From contig NC_063172.1 in the NCBI RefSeq assembly GCF_023159225.1, positions 44,149,832-44,213,831 on the forward strand: 64,000 nucleotides of DNA. The letters run 5' to 3'. The notes beneath the pieces were generated by a model. It was not told the DNA's origin. It did no database searches and worked only from the letters and a program-made list of their open reading frames with translations. Every line of letters starts with the position of its first letter. Position 1 is the first letter of the stretch. The position numbers and the translations under genes were made by a program. Shown here in pieces: positions 46,800-57,879 of this stretch. Origin of the DNA: Perognathus longimembris pacificus. Taxonomy: Eukaryota > Chordata > Mammalia > Rodentia > Heteromyidae.

Positions 46800-48325
46800 G
46801 AGAAATAACCATTCCAAATGAAGTGCACATCAGTCTGACACAAGTATTTGGCTGTCAGGTGCTGGGCTTTGCTGTCAAAGGCCGATTTTCAGATTAGTGT
46901 TAATTGCAGCAGGCCCCCAAAGGCCTCTGCTCCCAGCCCTCCCAAGCTTCTTCTGTAGGCTGCTCTTCTCAGTCTGCTGCCCTCCCCAGCCCTGTTACCC
47001 AGCTTTGCTGCCCCCAGCCTATCTCCTTCCTAGCCCTGCTGTCCCCCTAGCCTGCTGCCCACCCCAGCCTGTGCCTTCCTCAGCCTGCTGCCCACTCCAG
47101 CCCACTGCTGGCCCTTAGTGTATTGTCCTAGCACCCCACCTCCCACCCCTAACCTACTGCTGGTTTCACTGCAGCCTAAAGTAATGAAGCTGGCAGGGTG
47201 GAATCAATTACTGGCCAGTAAAGACTTTCCCACAGCTCTGGACTGGGTAAAGGAGGACCACTCCTGCTGCCCAGACAGCTGGTCTGACTGTCCACTGGGA
47301 AGAGAGCCTGGAGCAGGGAGAGTGGGCTTTGCATTAGACTGCTGACAGCCATGAATTATTGACAGAGGCTAGCACCATGGAGTGGCAGCGCTCCCTCAGC
47401 TTTACCTCTGCTCTCTGGGTTTCACACTTGTGACACCTGGGCTTTATCCTAACATCTTACTGACCAAAGGAAATGGTGCAAAAGTCCAAGTGCAGCTTGC
47501 GGATGGGTTGATTCAGGAGGAAACAAAAAGAAAACATCATGAGATCACTAAGGGCTAACAGTAATGTTAGGAAAGAAGTTATTTGTGCAGGTTTTCTATT
47601 TTCAGTTTATTTTTTTCACATGTAAGGTTGTGCTTCATGTAGTTCTGGTCCCATTGAGGTCACCACAGGCAATTCGTGATAGACTTATTGCTGGTGCCAT
47701 CAGGATTTTAGGGTCACATCCAAATTGCGAGATGTTTCGGGCTTTGGGCAATGTAGGGTTTGCTTGTGATTAGCTGGAAAGCCCTACACTCATGTATTGT
47801 GCTTAGCAATAGTAAGAAAATCTCCATAAGGAAGGTTTGTGCTACTTGTCCACTATGATGCCTTTAGCTGATATTTAGAACAGGAACAACCATTTAAATG
47901 TAGGCAAACTGTTTTACCATTTTTCCTCTGCCTTTGCTTTTTAAATTGCCATTTAGGTTAATGTAAAAAAATATTTCACATTGTCCTAACAGTATCACTG
48001 ACTTAATTAGAAGCAAAGATTGCATATTATATAATGTATTATTCACCAATTAATATAATCACTTTGGAGACATTTTAATATTTCCATGCTGTAGTTAGCT
48101 ATTCCACTGTTCATTTCAAAGGCATTAAGACAAATCACAAAAAGTATATTGAGAAAGTAATATAAAAACTACTGCCATATTATAAAAGTTAAACTATTTA
48201 TGCAGGAAAATATGTTCTTAATAATTTCTTAATTGGTCTTTCTTTAACGTTTTTTTCTTTTAGGAAACTAACATTAAGGCTGATCTCTCTCTCTTTTTCT
48301 TTCTCTTCTTGTCTCTCTCCTCTAT
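46800..48325. other. Unassigned sequence, part C-rich minisatellite-like
   Basis: 46910-47115 repeats a loose CCTGCTGCCC(CA)CCCAG(CC) motif about ten times, a degenerate pyrimidine-rich minisatellite. 47350-48325 is AT-rich and unassigned. Confidence 0.5.
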
Positions 48326-48329
48326 CCCT

Positions 48330-48512
48330 TCCCTTTCCCTTTTCCCAGAAAGAGGGTTTGAACTGAAGGTCTTAAGTTTGCCTCACTTGCTTGTTCAAGA
48401 ATGGTACTCTATTATTTGAACCATGCTTCTAGCTCAACTTTCTGCTCTTTAGTCATGGAGTTTTCTGCTCTGGCTGGCTGAGTAGATAGCATTATAGGCA
48501 TGAGCCACCTTG
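48330..48512 (-). mobile_element. Degenerate B1-Geo-type SINE (antisense)
   Basis: 'AGAGGGTTTGAACTGAAGGTC', 'ACTCTATTATTTGAACCATG' and 'TAGCATTATAGGCATGAGCCACC' follow the antisense Geo then B1 order with heavy decay. Confidence 0.6.
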
Positions 48513-48613
48513 ATTCTTCTTTTATGGTATATAAATTTTCTATGAAAATTTTCTATGAGAAATTGGGAAGACTGAAGATCAAGGCTAGCCTGGGCAATAA
48601 AAAAGTTAGTGAG

Positions 48614-48823
48614 GGCTGGGAATATGGCCTAGTGGTAAAGTGCTTGCCTCATATACATGAAGCCCTGGGTTCGATTCCTCAGTACCACATATATAGAAAA
48701 ATCCAGAAGTGGCTCTGTGGCTCAAGTGGTAGAGTCCTACTAGCCTTGAACAAAAAGAAGCCAGGGACAATGCTCATGCCCTGAGTTCAAGCACCAGAAC
48801 TGGCAAAAAACAAAATACCACAC
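48614..48823 (+). mobile_element. IDL-Geo SINE with perfect target duplication
   Basis: Complete copy flanked by AAAAAAGTTAGTGAG at 48599-48613 and 48824-48838. Inserted at the edge of an older 7SL-ID composite SINE. Confidence 0.95.
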
Positions 48824-48838
48824 AAAAAAGTTAGTGAG

Positions 48839-49060
48839 ACAGAACCTCAACAAACCCATTGAGAACCATGGTATACATAATCCCAATATTCAGAAAACAG
48901 AGTCTGGCCTAGGAAAAAACACACAGAGGTACCTGAAATATAACTACAGGAAAAGAGGAAAAAGGATTGAAGGCATTGCTCAAGTGGTAGAGTACTTACC
49001 TAGCAAGTACAAGGCCCTGAATTCAAATCCCAGTATCTCAAAATGAATGAATGAACAAAT
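48839..49060 (+). mobile_element. 7SL-ID composite SINE, old
   Basis: A degenerate B1-like unit (GGTATACATAATCCCAATAT) is followed by an ID-like unit at 48970-49035 (GGCATTGCTCAAGTGGTAGA...CCCTGAATTCAAATCCCAG) and an (AATG)n tail. The ID-like unit can be aligned by eye with the Geo unit, except that Geo has extra bases in its middle. Confidence 0.7.
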
Positions 49061-49861
49061 AAAAAGACTAAAAAGTGGGGAAATGTAGTAAAACAAGTCC
49101 ATACCTTTGAGTGAAAAATTTCAGATACTGGCCAGAAGGGTCTCTTAGAAACCTAACAATAGGATTGAGCAAAGTCTGAGATCCACCCAGCCATACCTTC
49201 CCTTGTTGGAGGAGAGTGACTAGGAGAGAACTTCCCTTTTCCTAGTCACTAGTCATCCCCTGCCCTAGCCCAAGGGGAAATCTGGAGATGGGAGAATAGG
49301 AGGCGGCTTCAGAAACCAGGGCCCCTTCCACTTGTCCTGAGCTAGGGGCTGGGAGGTGACTTCCTTGAAACTAAAGGTTGGCAATGTTAAATTCTTCTAA
49401 GAATGGAGGATCTGTGACTAAAATCCCTGTGCAGTGTCCTAGTTGGCTCTATGAAATCTTGACTCTCCAATGAGATCGTGATTGAAAAGATATCTATGCA
49501 GTAATTGTCCTTTAGGAGCCATTACCAAATCATTCTGCTTTACTTTCATCACAGAAATCTCATGTAAATTGAGATGCACCAGTTCTGTAATGTGCTTCAT
49601 TAATTTACATTCCACCTTTGGAACATTCACCCAATTTATTCCATTGTTTTATTGGCAGAATATTTTATAAAACAGAGTTCGATGGCTGAGCTAAGGGGTG
49701 CTCTTCTGAGCTGTCATCCTGTCCTGTGGGTTCTCTCAGTTTTAATCACATTGCAAAACTGTCTTGTCCCTCTGCTCTGTCAGGTGCTCACTTGTAGGAG
49801 GCACCTGGTATCTGTGTCTCTCTGTCTCTGTCTCTCTCTTTCTGTGTCTGTATTTGCAGTC
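49061..49861. other. Unassigned sequence
   Basis: No gene recognised. A TCTC/TCTG tract lies at 49816-49850 next to the retroviral insertion. Confidence 0.4.
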
Positions 49862-49866
49862 CTGAG

Positions 49867-50175
49867 TGTTAGGTCCTCTCCCTGAGGGCTACTTGCAGAT
49901 GCCCCCACCTTATTAAGTCTCCACCCAATTACCTGGGTAACCTGCAGACCTGGAGGCAGTTACCTCCCCTTTCCCTGAGGTGACATCCTAATCCACCTGG
50001 CCACACCCCTTGCCCCTGCCCTAAATAAAGCAGGGCTGGGTGGGGGTCGCTCTCTCTCTCTCCCTTCCATGGATCACCTTGGCCACAGGCCAGCAGTTCG
50101 GTAATAAACTTTCTCTCCTGCCTGAATACCGCATGGCGGTCTCCTTTACCAGCTACCTACTTTAAAAACCTAACA
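49867..50175 (+). repeat. 5' LTR of the endogenous retrovirus
   Basis: 309 bp from TGTTAGG to CCTAACA, a perfect 7-bp terminal inverted repeat. A TAAATAA TATA-like box lies near 50022, a CT-repeat near 50050 and an AATAAA poly(A) signal near 50103. Non-coding regulatory sequence. Confidence 0.93.
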
Positions 50176-50179
50176 TATA

Positions 50180-50198
50180 TGGTGCCGTAACCCGGGAT
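50180..50198 (+). other. Primer binding site, tRNA-Phe type
   Basis: TGGTGCCGTAACCCGGGAT lies four bases after the LTR. It is complementary to the 3' end of tRNA-Phe including CCA, with one mismatch (T for A at position 9). Confidence 0.85.
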
Positions 50199-52021
50199 AG
50201 GGCTTAAGAGTCAGGACAGGCAGAATTCCCATCTATTTTTCTTCTTTTTCTGGGAGAATCCCCAGTCCTGACGGCCCTTTTTCCGCGAACCGAACTGCGA
50301 GTAGCCACACGACACTTTTCACTAATATCATTGCTGGCCTCCACATCCACATCCACACCACTTGTCTACCCTGGTGAGTGAAACTGCTGCTGCTCTGGTT
50401 CTCTGCCTCTCCGTCCGCCGCTTCTGCCTGCCGCTTCTGCCCGGTAAGCTCATTCACTCACCAGGCGCCTCCCTCCCGTGCTTTTTGGGTTTTGCATCAC
50501 AGTCACACCCGAGCCGGGACACTGCTAGCACGCCTCTTGACAGTGCAATGAGGCCTGCTCGAAATACTTGCTCAGATACAGTTTTTGCCACTGCAATGGT
50601 AAATGGTTAGAAGCCACTTATATTCAGGCTCTCTCTCTTTTCCTCTTTCTCTTCCTTTTTCTCCCTCTCTCTCATCTTCCTGCTTACTTGCTTACTTTAT
50701 AAAATTCCCAAGTCATACCATCGTTGTGTGCCTTGCTCACAAAGCTGCCTCTTTTCACAGAGCTTCGAAACTGAGGCTCGACCACCAATGTGCTTTGTCG
50801 GCAAAGATCTAAAAGTTCTTTTCTCCAGCATTGACCATGTGGTGAATATTGGGTTTAACAGGCATCAGCTCAGGCGCCATTATGCCATGCCACGTGTTCT
50901 CTGTTAGTGTGTTTGTGTCCTCCTGCCACCCCCCTCAACATGGCATCCCACTAGAGTTTATCAAAATATGGTTTCTCCATTTTATAATCTGAAAATTGTT
51001 GTTTGCTAGCAAAATTGTTTTTCTAACCGACCACGTGGTTCTAAATATTGGACAAAAATGTCATTTACTATTGGAATTCCGAAAGAGTCTACTGCTGGAA
51101 TTCATTTTTGCATGCTGTAAAACCTATGTGCACAGTGTGTATGTCTGTGTAAATGTCATTTGTTAATATTTCCATTTAGCTATATATCTGTGCTAAAACT
51201 CATCACAGCTACTGAGTTTTGTCATTGCAGAATTCTGGCAAGTATTTGGTCAGTTCTTGACAAGGTACAGGTAAGCTCTAGTCCCCTTGGTCTCCTTGTT
51301 TTAATTGGAAATCAGAAAGGGCTTTTGTGGCAAAGACTCCCTTGGATTGCAGTTCGAAGCCAGCCAGGGCAGAAAATCTCTCAAACTCCATCTCCCAACT
51401 AACCAGTGAAGAGCCAGGCTGGAAGCATAGCTGAAGAGACCGATCTCTAACCAGACAAGTGCTGGAAGTGGAGCTCAAGTGGTAGAGTACTAGCCTCGAG
51501 CAGAAGTGCTCAGGGACAGTGCCCAGGCCCTGAGTTCAAATCCTGTGAATGCCAATGGGGGCAAGCCATCCCAGCAACAAGCACCTAGACCTCTGGGACT
51601 CAGCCAGTTCAGGGAACAAGGATCAGGGAGAGGAGTAAGAGGAGAATTATGTCACATCCTAAATAGAGTCACTTTGTCTCGCCCTTTCAAAATTAATCAG
51701 AGCCGGGGGATCAAGAGATAGTAGCTTGTCCATCTAATGTCCATGCCTGAGTATAAGAACTGTCCAAGTCATCCAATTTTTAATTTTGTGCCCTAAACCC
51801 TTCCTTTTGCCTTAATTTTTTTTTTTGTCGATCCCCTGCCTCATGAGACTTCTTCCAGGCTTCATTCAAGGACTGGCATCTACCACCAAGGGACCCTGCT
51901 GCTCGCCTTCTCCAGGAGAGGCCACATTTCTGCCTTTTACCCCTAATGCTGACACCCCTTGCCAGCAGGAAGCAGCCAGAGAGAGTCTTTGTCCTTTTTC
52001 ATTACTATTAAAAGGCTGGAA
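50199..52021 (+). pseudogene. Retroviral interior without coding capacity
   Basis: No gag, pol or env homology is legible and open frames stay below about 90 codons. Splice-donor-like CTG|GTGAGT at 50371-50379 and CCG|GTAAGC near 50442 sit in the expected leader position. A B1-Geo remnant (about 51340-51550) splits the region. No clear polypurine tract precedes the 3' LTR (AAAAGGCTGGAA is the only candidate). Confidence 0.7.
51335..51555 (+). mobile_element. B1-Geo SINE remnant inside ERV
   Basis: Starts mid B1-type half (GGATTGCAGTTCGAAGCCAG), with an inserted stretch before a Geo half (GTGCTGGAAGTGGAGCTCAA...CCCTGAGTTCAAATCC). No A-tail visible. Confidence 0.75.
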
Positions 52022-52340
52022 TGTTAGGTCCTCTCCCTGAGGGCTCCATGCAGATGCCCCCACCTCATTAAGTCTCCACCCAGTTACCTGGGTAACCTGC
52101 AGACCTGGAGGCAGTTACCTCCCCTTTCCCTGAGGTGACATCCTAATCCACCTGGCCACACCCCTTGCCCCTGCCCTAAATAAAGCAGGGCTGGGTGGGG
52201 GTCGCTCTCTCTCTCTCTCCCTTCTCTCCAGCCATGGATCATCTTGGCCACAGGCCAGCAGTTCGGTAATAAACTTTCTCTCCTGCCTGAATACCGTGTG
52301 GCATTCTCCTTTACCGGCTACCTACTTAAAAAACCTAACA
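52022..52340 (+). repeat. 3' LTR of the endogenous retrovirus
   Basis: 319 bp, same termini as the 5' LTR. It differs by about 11 substitutions and carries an extra CT pair and an inserted TCTCCAGC near 52230. Confidence 0.93.
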
Positions 52341-52345
52341 CTGAG

Positions 52346-53640
52346 GTTTGACCTCTGAGCCTTACCCTTGCTAGGCAGTACTCTATCATTTGCCCCTGCC
52401 TTTGTCCTACTGGTTGCTTCTGTTGAGACAGGATTTGGAGAGGATGATGGGAGGGGGAGGAATAAAGAGGAGAAGAATTAGGATGATTCCATCTCTCTGT
52501 GTACATTTCAGCCCCAGGAAATGTCTTTCCTAGGCTAGATAAAATTGAGTGTCACCAAGGGCTAGCTCTCTTCTTGTGGTCCTCCTCTGGGACTTACTTG
52601 GCTACAAGGCTCAACGTGATTCTTAGTTCAGGCAGGGGAGTGGGGGAATTGATGTAGATGGTTTTGGGGGGCACCTTGGAGCTGCCCTTGACTCACACAT
52701 GACAATCCATGTTCAGAGTTACTGAGACACCAGGGGCCATTGTAGGAGATGGTGTGCTCCATAACAAGGACTGAGTAAGGTTGGGAGACAAGACAGGATG
52801 GGACTGAAATAGCCCAGTCAATGCTGATGAAAGCCAAGGGGAGGCCTGAGTGGGAAGCAGGGCTGCTGCCATGGCGGCTGGGGATGTCTGCGACAGACAT
52901 CAGCTTAGTGCCCAGGAAGTGCCAGAGCCAACGATTCCCAGGTGAGCTCTGAGCACCCGCTCTGCAGCTGTTCCAGAATAGCAGGCCAGTCAGGGCTGAG
53001 GCACAAGCCGCCAGAGGTCACCGGGCCACTCCCCGCACCCAGTCGCCCTTCTGGAGAAAAACAGGGAGGAAAGCACAATGAAGAGAATGGGGCACCACTT
53101 CCACTAACTGCTCAAATGCAGGGCACTGGCTGGAAGTCAGACAGTGATTTCATTGCTGCTTTCTTATTTCCTGGCCCATGGTGCCAAACCAAATCAAAGG
53201 CAGAGGAGAAAACAAAACGAAAGAAAAAAAAACCCCTCATTTTCTTCATAAGAGTTGCAGAATTAGGGGTCCTTCTACTTTCTGTCAGTAACTTAAGTGT
53301 TCTCCCACATCAGGGAAGGTGAGCTGCACCCGTGATTAGGCCTGGGCACTGGGGTTGGTGAACACAAGGTAGAGATGCTGGCCTGTTTCCTCATTTGTAA
53401 AATGCCAGGCCATAACTCTCTAATGTCTTTTCTTTTAATCATTCAGAAAATCCTCTTAGCAGGAATAGGAAATGATGCTCCACAGTCCTCTGTGGAATAT
53501 GGCAGAGCTTTCCAAATTTTCCTGCTACAGCTTTCTAGCAGCAAAGAGAGCATGGCCCACCACATTTGTCCTGGGTGTGGCTTATAGCATCCCACTGCAG
53601 GTGGGGGATTTCTTTGTTTGGGGCTTTTTAAACTACTTTT
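52346..53640. other. Unassigned sequence
   Basis: No gene or repeat recognised. The 126-codon open frame at 52942-53322 has low-complexity Lys-rich content and no domain. Confidence 0.45.
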
Positions 53641-53800
53641 TGTCTTTTCTTTCTCTCTTTCCCTCTTTCCCTCTCTCCCTCCCTGCCTTCCTGCCTCATC
53701 CCCCTCTTCTCTTTCTGTTTCTTCTTTCATACTGGGAATTGAACCCAGGACATTGCACTTGCTAGGCAAGTGTTTTGCCACTGAGCTCCATCCTACCAGG
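53641..53800 (-). mobile_element. ID-like SINE (antisense) with pyrimidine tail
   Basis: A CTTT/CCCT tract (53641-53700) and then 'GGGAATTGAACCCAGGACAT...GCTAGGCAAGTGTTTTGCCA', the antisense of a monomeric ID element. Confidence 0.8.
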
Positions 53801-54735
53801 AATTCCTTTTTGATCCTGCATATTTTTACAGAGGCTGCAGATGTTGCATCATATTTCCCGATCTATATGTATTTGCTGTAACACAAAGACAGTGCTTTCA
53901 ATTGCTCACCAACAGTAACACTGATGGGTTGGTGGACACACCATGCAGGTCCTGTGGCTTGTTCTGGTCTCTGGTGTGCTGCTGGAAAACCCTCGAGAAG
54001 CCAGACTGGGAACACCTTGAAGATTCACTAAGGCAGGCAGATTGTCCTATGCTGAAGCTCAATTTCTAGACTTGGTAACAGGTCTCAGTTTCCTCATATA
54101 GAAGAGTGGCTTTTATCAGGATGGGGTGACTGCCTTGGAGAACAAACAGAGAAACAAACTGGTCACTATGAAGCAGGGAGAGGTGGCTGCACACCCTGCC
54201 TGCCCTCCCACACTGCTCCTATTCCCACAAGCAGATCACCTGCCCCTCATACCTCTCATCATTTCTGGCTCCTCAAAAGATGGCAAAGAATGTTGGTGCT
54301 ATCAAAGGAGACCACTTGTGAGAAATTTGCTTTCCAATTTGCTTGTGTTGTTTTTAATTCAATTATAATTGTTAGGAAAATGGAAAAAGAATAGGCTGAC
54401 TTGATCACGAACAGGAGAGGACTGTTTATAGAGGAACAGCGAGGGGCACAGGCCTTCTCCTGGATTTGAAGATTGTGCAAGGGGGTGGATTTGGGACCAG
54501 GCTTATATGGGGTCTGAGCAAAGAGGCAGAGGTTAATGAAGGAGCCACAAGGTCTAGCAAGTCTGGGCTTTTCTGATTGGCCCACAAATGGTTGTTGATA
54601 GCTGGGCCTAGGTGAAATGTCCTGCCTGCATACCAAAGCACGTTTGAATGTTGAGGTTTCCCCTGGTGACTATATGGGGTCTGAGGCAATAGGGTGGGGG
54701 TCAATCCTTCACTAATCACTCAAAAAATATTGAGG
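53801..54735. other. Unassigned sequence
   Basis: No gene recognised. 54370-54720 has LTR-like composition on the - strand but no termini were found. Confidence 0.4.
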
Positions 54736-54744
54736 CTGGGCCTG

Positions 54745-54945
54745 GGAATATGGACTAGTGTCTAGAGTGCTTGCCTGGTATACATGAAGCCCTGGGTTCG
54801 ATTCCTCAGCACCATATATATACAAAAGGCCAGAAGTGGTGCTGTAGCTCACGTGACAGAGTCCTAGCCTTGAGCAAAAAGAAGCCAGGGACAGTGCTCA
54901 GGCCCTGAGTTCAAGCCCCAGGACTGGCAAAAAATATATATATAT
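54745..54945 (+). mobile_element. IDL-Geo SINE inserted at a SINE boundary
   Basis: Complete copy. The duplication ATATTGAGGCTGGG (about 54727 and 54942) includes the first bases of the B1-Geo SINE that follows, so it inserted exactly at that element's 5' edge. Confidence 0.92.
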
Positions 54946-54949
54946 ATTG

Positions 54950-55070
54950 AGGCTGGGTGCCTGTGGCTCATACCTGTAATCCTCACTGCTAAAGAGGCTG
55001 AGATTTGAGGATTGTGGTTCGAAGCCAGCCTAGGCAGAAAAGTCCATGAAACTCTTATCTCCAATTAAGC

Positions 55071-55143
<73 letters not shown>

Positions 55144-55250
55144 GGCTTAAGTGATAGAGTGCTAGCCTTGCATAAAATAAAAAGCTCAGGGACAGTACCC
55201 AGGCTCTGAGTTCAAGCCTCAGTACCAGCACAAAAAATAAAAAATAAAAA
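54950..55250 (+). mobile_element. B1-Geo SINE split by a GA repeat
   Basis: B1-type half 'GGCTGGGTGCCTGTGGCTCA', then the linker ends at CCAATTAAGC in 69 bp of GA (55071-55139), then the Geo half from 'ACTGTGGCTTAAGTG' and an A-rich tail. Confidence 0.9.
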
Positions 55251-56040
55251 TTGAGATAAAATAAGAGCATATATACTCTTCTTAGGTTCTGGGCAGTGCT
55301 AAGGCCATTATTGGAGATGTTGGGGGAATCTGTGAATGGGTCTATACACAGGTTCTGCCCCCACCTTCACCCTCTCATGCCCTGAGCACCATTCCAGTCC
55401 CTCCTCACCCCACAGGCATGAATTCACATAGCATCTGAACAGAGGAAACAATTTCACTTCCATCAGAGGCCTCCTGTAGTTGAAGTTTACACGGAGTACT
55501 GCCAAAACCCACTCTCCTGGCGGACATGCTGTGCAGACTTCAGGCCTATTGGGAAGGCGAGGCTAGTTTCTTCCTTTCAAATGAAGTCAGTCCAAGATAT
55601 TTGTATTATTTCAATGCTGTTTTCCCTATGGAGCTGGGGAGGGCTGGTGGGGTGGGGGTGGGAAGTGCTTTTCCTTGTTCTGATATTTTCCAGAGATCAA
55701 AATTAAAACACAATGTGCTAAGAGTAATCAAGCCTTTAGAAGAGTTGCATGTACTTTTGATTTCAATGAAAACCCACGCAATACTTCTTTAACCTTGCAT
55801 TATGTGCAGAGGTACACACATGAGGGAGCAAGGAGATTTAAATCTCAGAGCACATAGCAGCTCCCTAAGCATAGTTCCTGGGTATTTTGGAGGCTTATTG
55901 GCACCAGTAATGATCCATTGGCCCATCTGTAATTGGCCCATGGGAATCCACCAAAGGTGGCTCCTGGTCTTTGGGAAGGTTCTGAATGAGACTCAGCATA
56001 TAGACAGGGACTTATTTCCCTATGAACTTTTTGTGTGTAT
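55251..56040. other. Unassigned sequence
   Basis: No gene or confident repeat. Confidence 0.45.
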
Positions 56041-56047
56041 GTATACC

Positions 56048-56226
56048 CATCTTGAGGCTTGACCTCAGGGCTTGGGCCCTGTCCCTGAGCTTTGCTTGCT
56101 CAAGGCTAGCACTGTACCCTTTGAGCCACAGCTCTACTTCAGCTTTTAGGAGATAAGATTTTCATAGACTTTTCTGCCTGGGCCTACATAACTAGGATTA
56201 CAGGCATGAACCATCAGTGCCCAGTA
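56048..56226 (-). mobile_element. B1-Geo SINE (antisense), shortened
   Basis: 'CTTGAGGCTTGACCTCAGGG' Geo half and a truncated B1-type half to 'CATCAGTGCCCAGT'. Confidence 0.78.
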
Positions 56227-56237
56227 AACACGGGCTT

Positions 56238-56345
56238 TTTTAAAATACAGTTTTACTCTGTTGTCCATGCTGGTCTGGAACTTGCAATTCTCTTGCCTTA
56301 GACTTGTGTCAAGATTACAGGCATGTGCCACCACACTTAGCTGCA
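56238..56345 (-). mobile_element. B1-type SINE (antisense)
   Basis: 'CTCTGTTGTCCATGCTGGTC' to 'CAGGCATGTGCCACCACAC', monomeric, no Geo half. Confidence 0.7.
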
Positions 56346-56384
56346 TATTTAATGATAGCGTGTGCACATGCGTGCATGAGTGTT

Positions 56385-56535
56385 TAAGACTTGAGAACAC
56401 AAGGCCTGGATGCTATCCTTTAGCTTTTTTGCTCAAGTCTGGAACTCTACCACTTGAACCACAGCTCTGCTTCCAGCTTTTTGGTGATTAATTTGGAGAA
56501 AAGACTCTCAGAAACTTTTCTGCCTGGGCTAACTT
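56385..56535 (-). mobile_element. B1-Geo SINE fragment (antisense)
   Basis: Geo half (AAGACTTGAGAACACAAGGC...TTGAACCACAGC) and linker, cut short after 'TTTTCTGCCTGGGCTAACTT'. Confidence 0.72.
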
Positions 56536-56769
56536 TCCCTTTTCAAAACTATTTTGGCTATTCTAGGACTCCTCTGTTTCCATATAAATTTTAGAATCAT
56601 TTTGTCAATTTTTTTTCAAAAATAAGCTGGATTTTAATTGGAACAATTGATTTGAATATGCAGGACAATTAGAGAGAAAATTGCTACTTTAAATTTTATT
56701 ATTTAGTTCATGAGCAACATATAACTGATTTACAAACTTTTAGTGAAATTTGTTAATTAAGGTTTTGTT

Positions 56770-56905
56770 ATTTTATTTACTTATTTATTTTTGAGACAGG
56801 GAGCCAAGGATAATGGCCTTAACTCACCATGTAGTCAGACCCAAGGTCTTCCTGCATTGACCTTCCTTTTGATGGGAGCACGTACCACCATGCCTGGGTT
56901 TTTAC
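56770..56905 (-). mobile_element. B1-type SINE (antisense)
   Basis: 'TTATTTTTGAGACAGGGAGC' to 'CGTACCACCATGCCTGGGTT'. Diverged monomeric B1. Confidence 0.7.
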
Positions 56906-56934
56906 AAGTTTTTTTTCTTCTTTCTTTCTTTTTT

Positions 56935-57012
56935 TTCCCCCAATTCTGGTGACAGACTTTAGGGTTTTATGTATAATAGGCAGGCTCTACCACTAAGCTA
57001 TATCTCTAGTCT
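56935..57012 (-). mobile_element. ID-like SINE (antisense)
   Basis: 'CCCAATTCTGGTGACAGACT...CTCTACCACTAAGCTATATC', degenerate. Confidence 0.6.
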
Positions 57013-57722
57013 ACTAACTCTTGATTAATTTAGCTCTATGTTTTTTTTAAAAAAAAGAAAGTTTTGTTGTTTTCAGAAGACAAATATTACACTTACTTTA
57101 TTGATTCATCTTTAACTATTTTCCTACATCTTTTTAGTTGTGTACATTAGTTGTACAAATGGGTTTCAGTTTTGTGGCAGATCTATGTATGCAGATAATA
57201 GGCTTTAACATGATTCACACCACCCTTGTTACTTGTTCTTATCCTCCTCTCCTTTTTTTTACATTTCTAATGAGTTTCATTTTTCTGTTTTTATACATGC
57301 AGAGAAAGTGCTTTGATCATGTGGCATGCAAGGTCATGGTGTTTCCCACTGACCTTACTAAGATGGGAACAGAAGTGAGGAAAGACAGAGTGAAGCAAAT
57401 GGAAAGGCATGCTTTTTTAAGTAAAAATGGTTGGGAAAGCAAGAAGGGACTGAGATACCTTGAAAGACACAATGCCTAGGGAGAGGCAAGCTGACTGGAA
57501 CTCTACTTGATAGACACCATGCATGCTTCTCTTGGACCCAAACCCATGTCTATGACCTCCTATAATACCTTTGAGACCTTATCATGTTCAAATTCATAGC
57601 TGAGTAATTACTATATTGGAAACAGAATACCAAGGAAGACTAGAAGAAATCAGAATTTTTTTATCATTCTCAATTTTCTTGGGAAGAAATAATATAGCTT
57701 ACTGCATGTATAAGAAGAGGTT
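57013..57722. other. Unassigned sequence
   Basis: The 113-codon open frame 57138-57479 has no recognised family. No repeat seen. Confidence 0.4.
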
Positions 57723-57725
57723 GTA

Positions 57726-57843
57726 AGCCAGGTACTGGGGGCTCACACCTGTAATCCTAGTTACTCGGGAGGCTGAGAGCTGAGAATCACAATTTGAATC
57801 CAGCCCTGGCAGGAAAGTCTGTGAAACTCTTATCTCCAATTAA

Positions 57844-57879
<36 letters not shown>

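Larger units (their letters stand above)
49867..52340 (+). mobile_element. Endogenous retrovirus, two LTRs, coding-dead
   Basis: Full provirus structure of 2,474 bp: 5' LTR, tRNA-Phe-type primer site, 1.85-kb interior, 3' LTR, and 5-bp duplication CTGAG at 49862-49866 and 52341-52345. The interior has no recognisable gag, pol or env frame, so it is a non-autonomous or internally deleted copy that needed proteins in trans. A B1-Geo SINE remnant lies within at 51340-51550. Hand comparison of LTRs shows about 11 substitutions in 309 bp plus one indel block. The Phe primer site suggests a class I ERV, but this is inference. Confidence 0.92.

Noticed and set aside
50199..52021. Search for gag, pro, pol or env in the endogenous retrovirus
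   Set aside because: No reading frame carries a recognisable retroviral motif. The element is non-coding.
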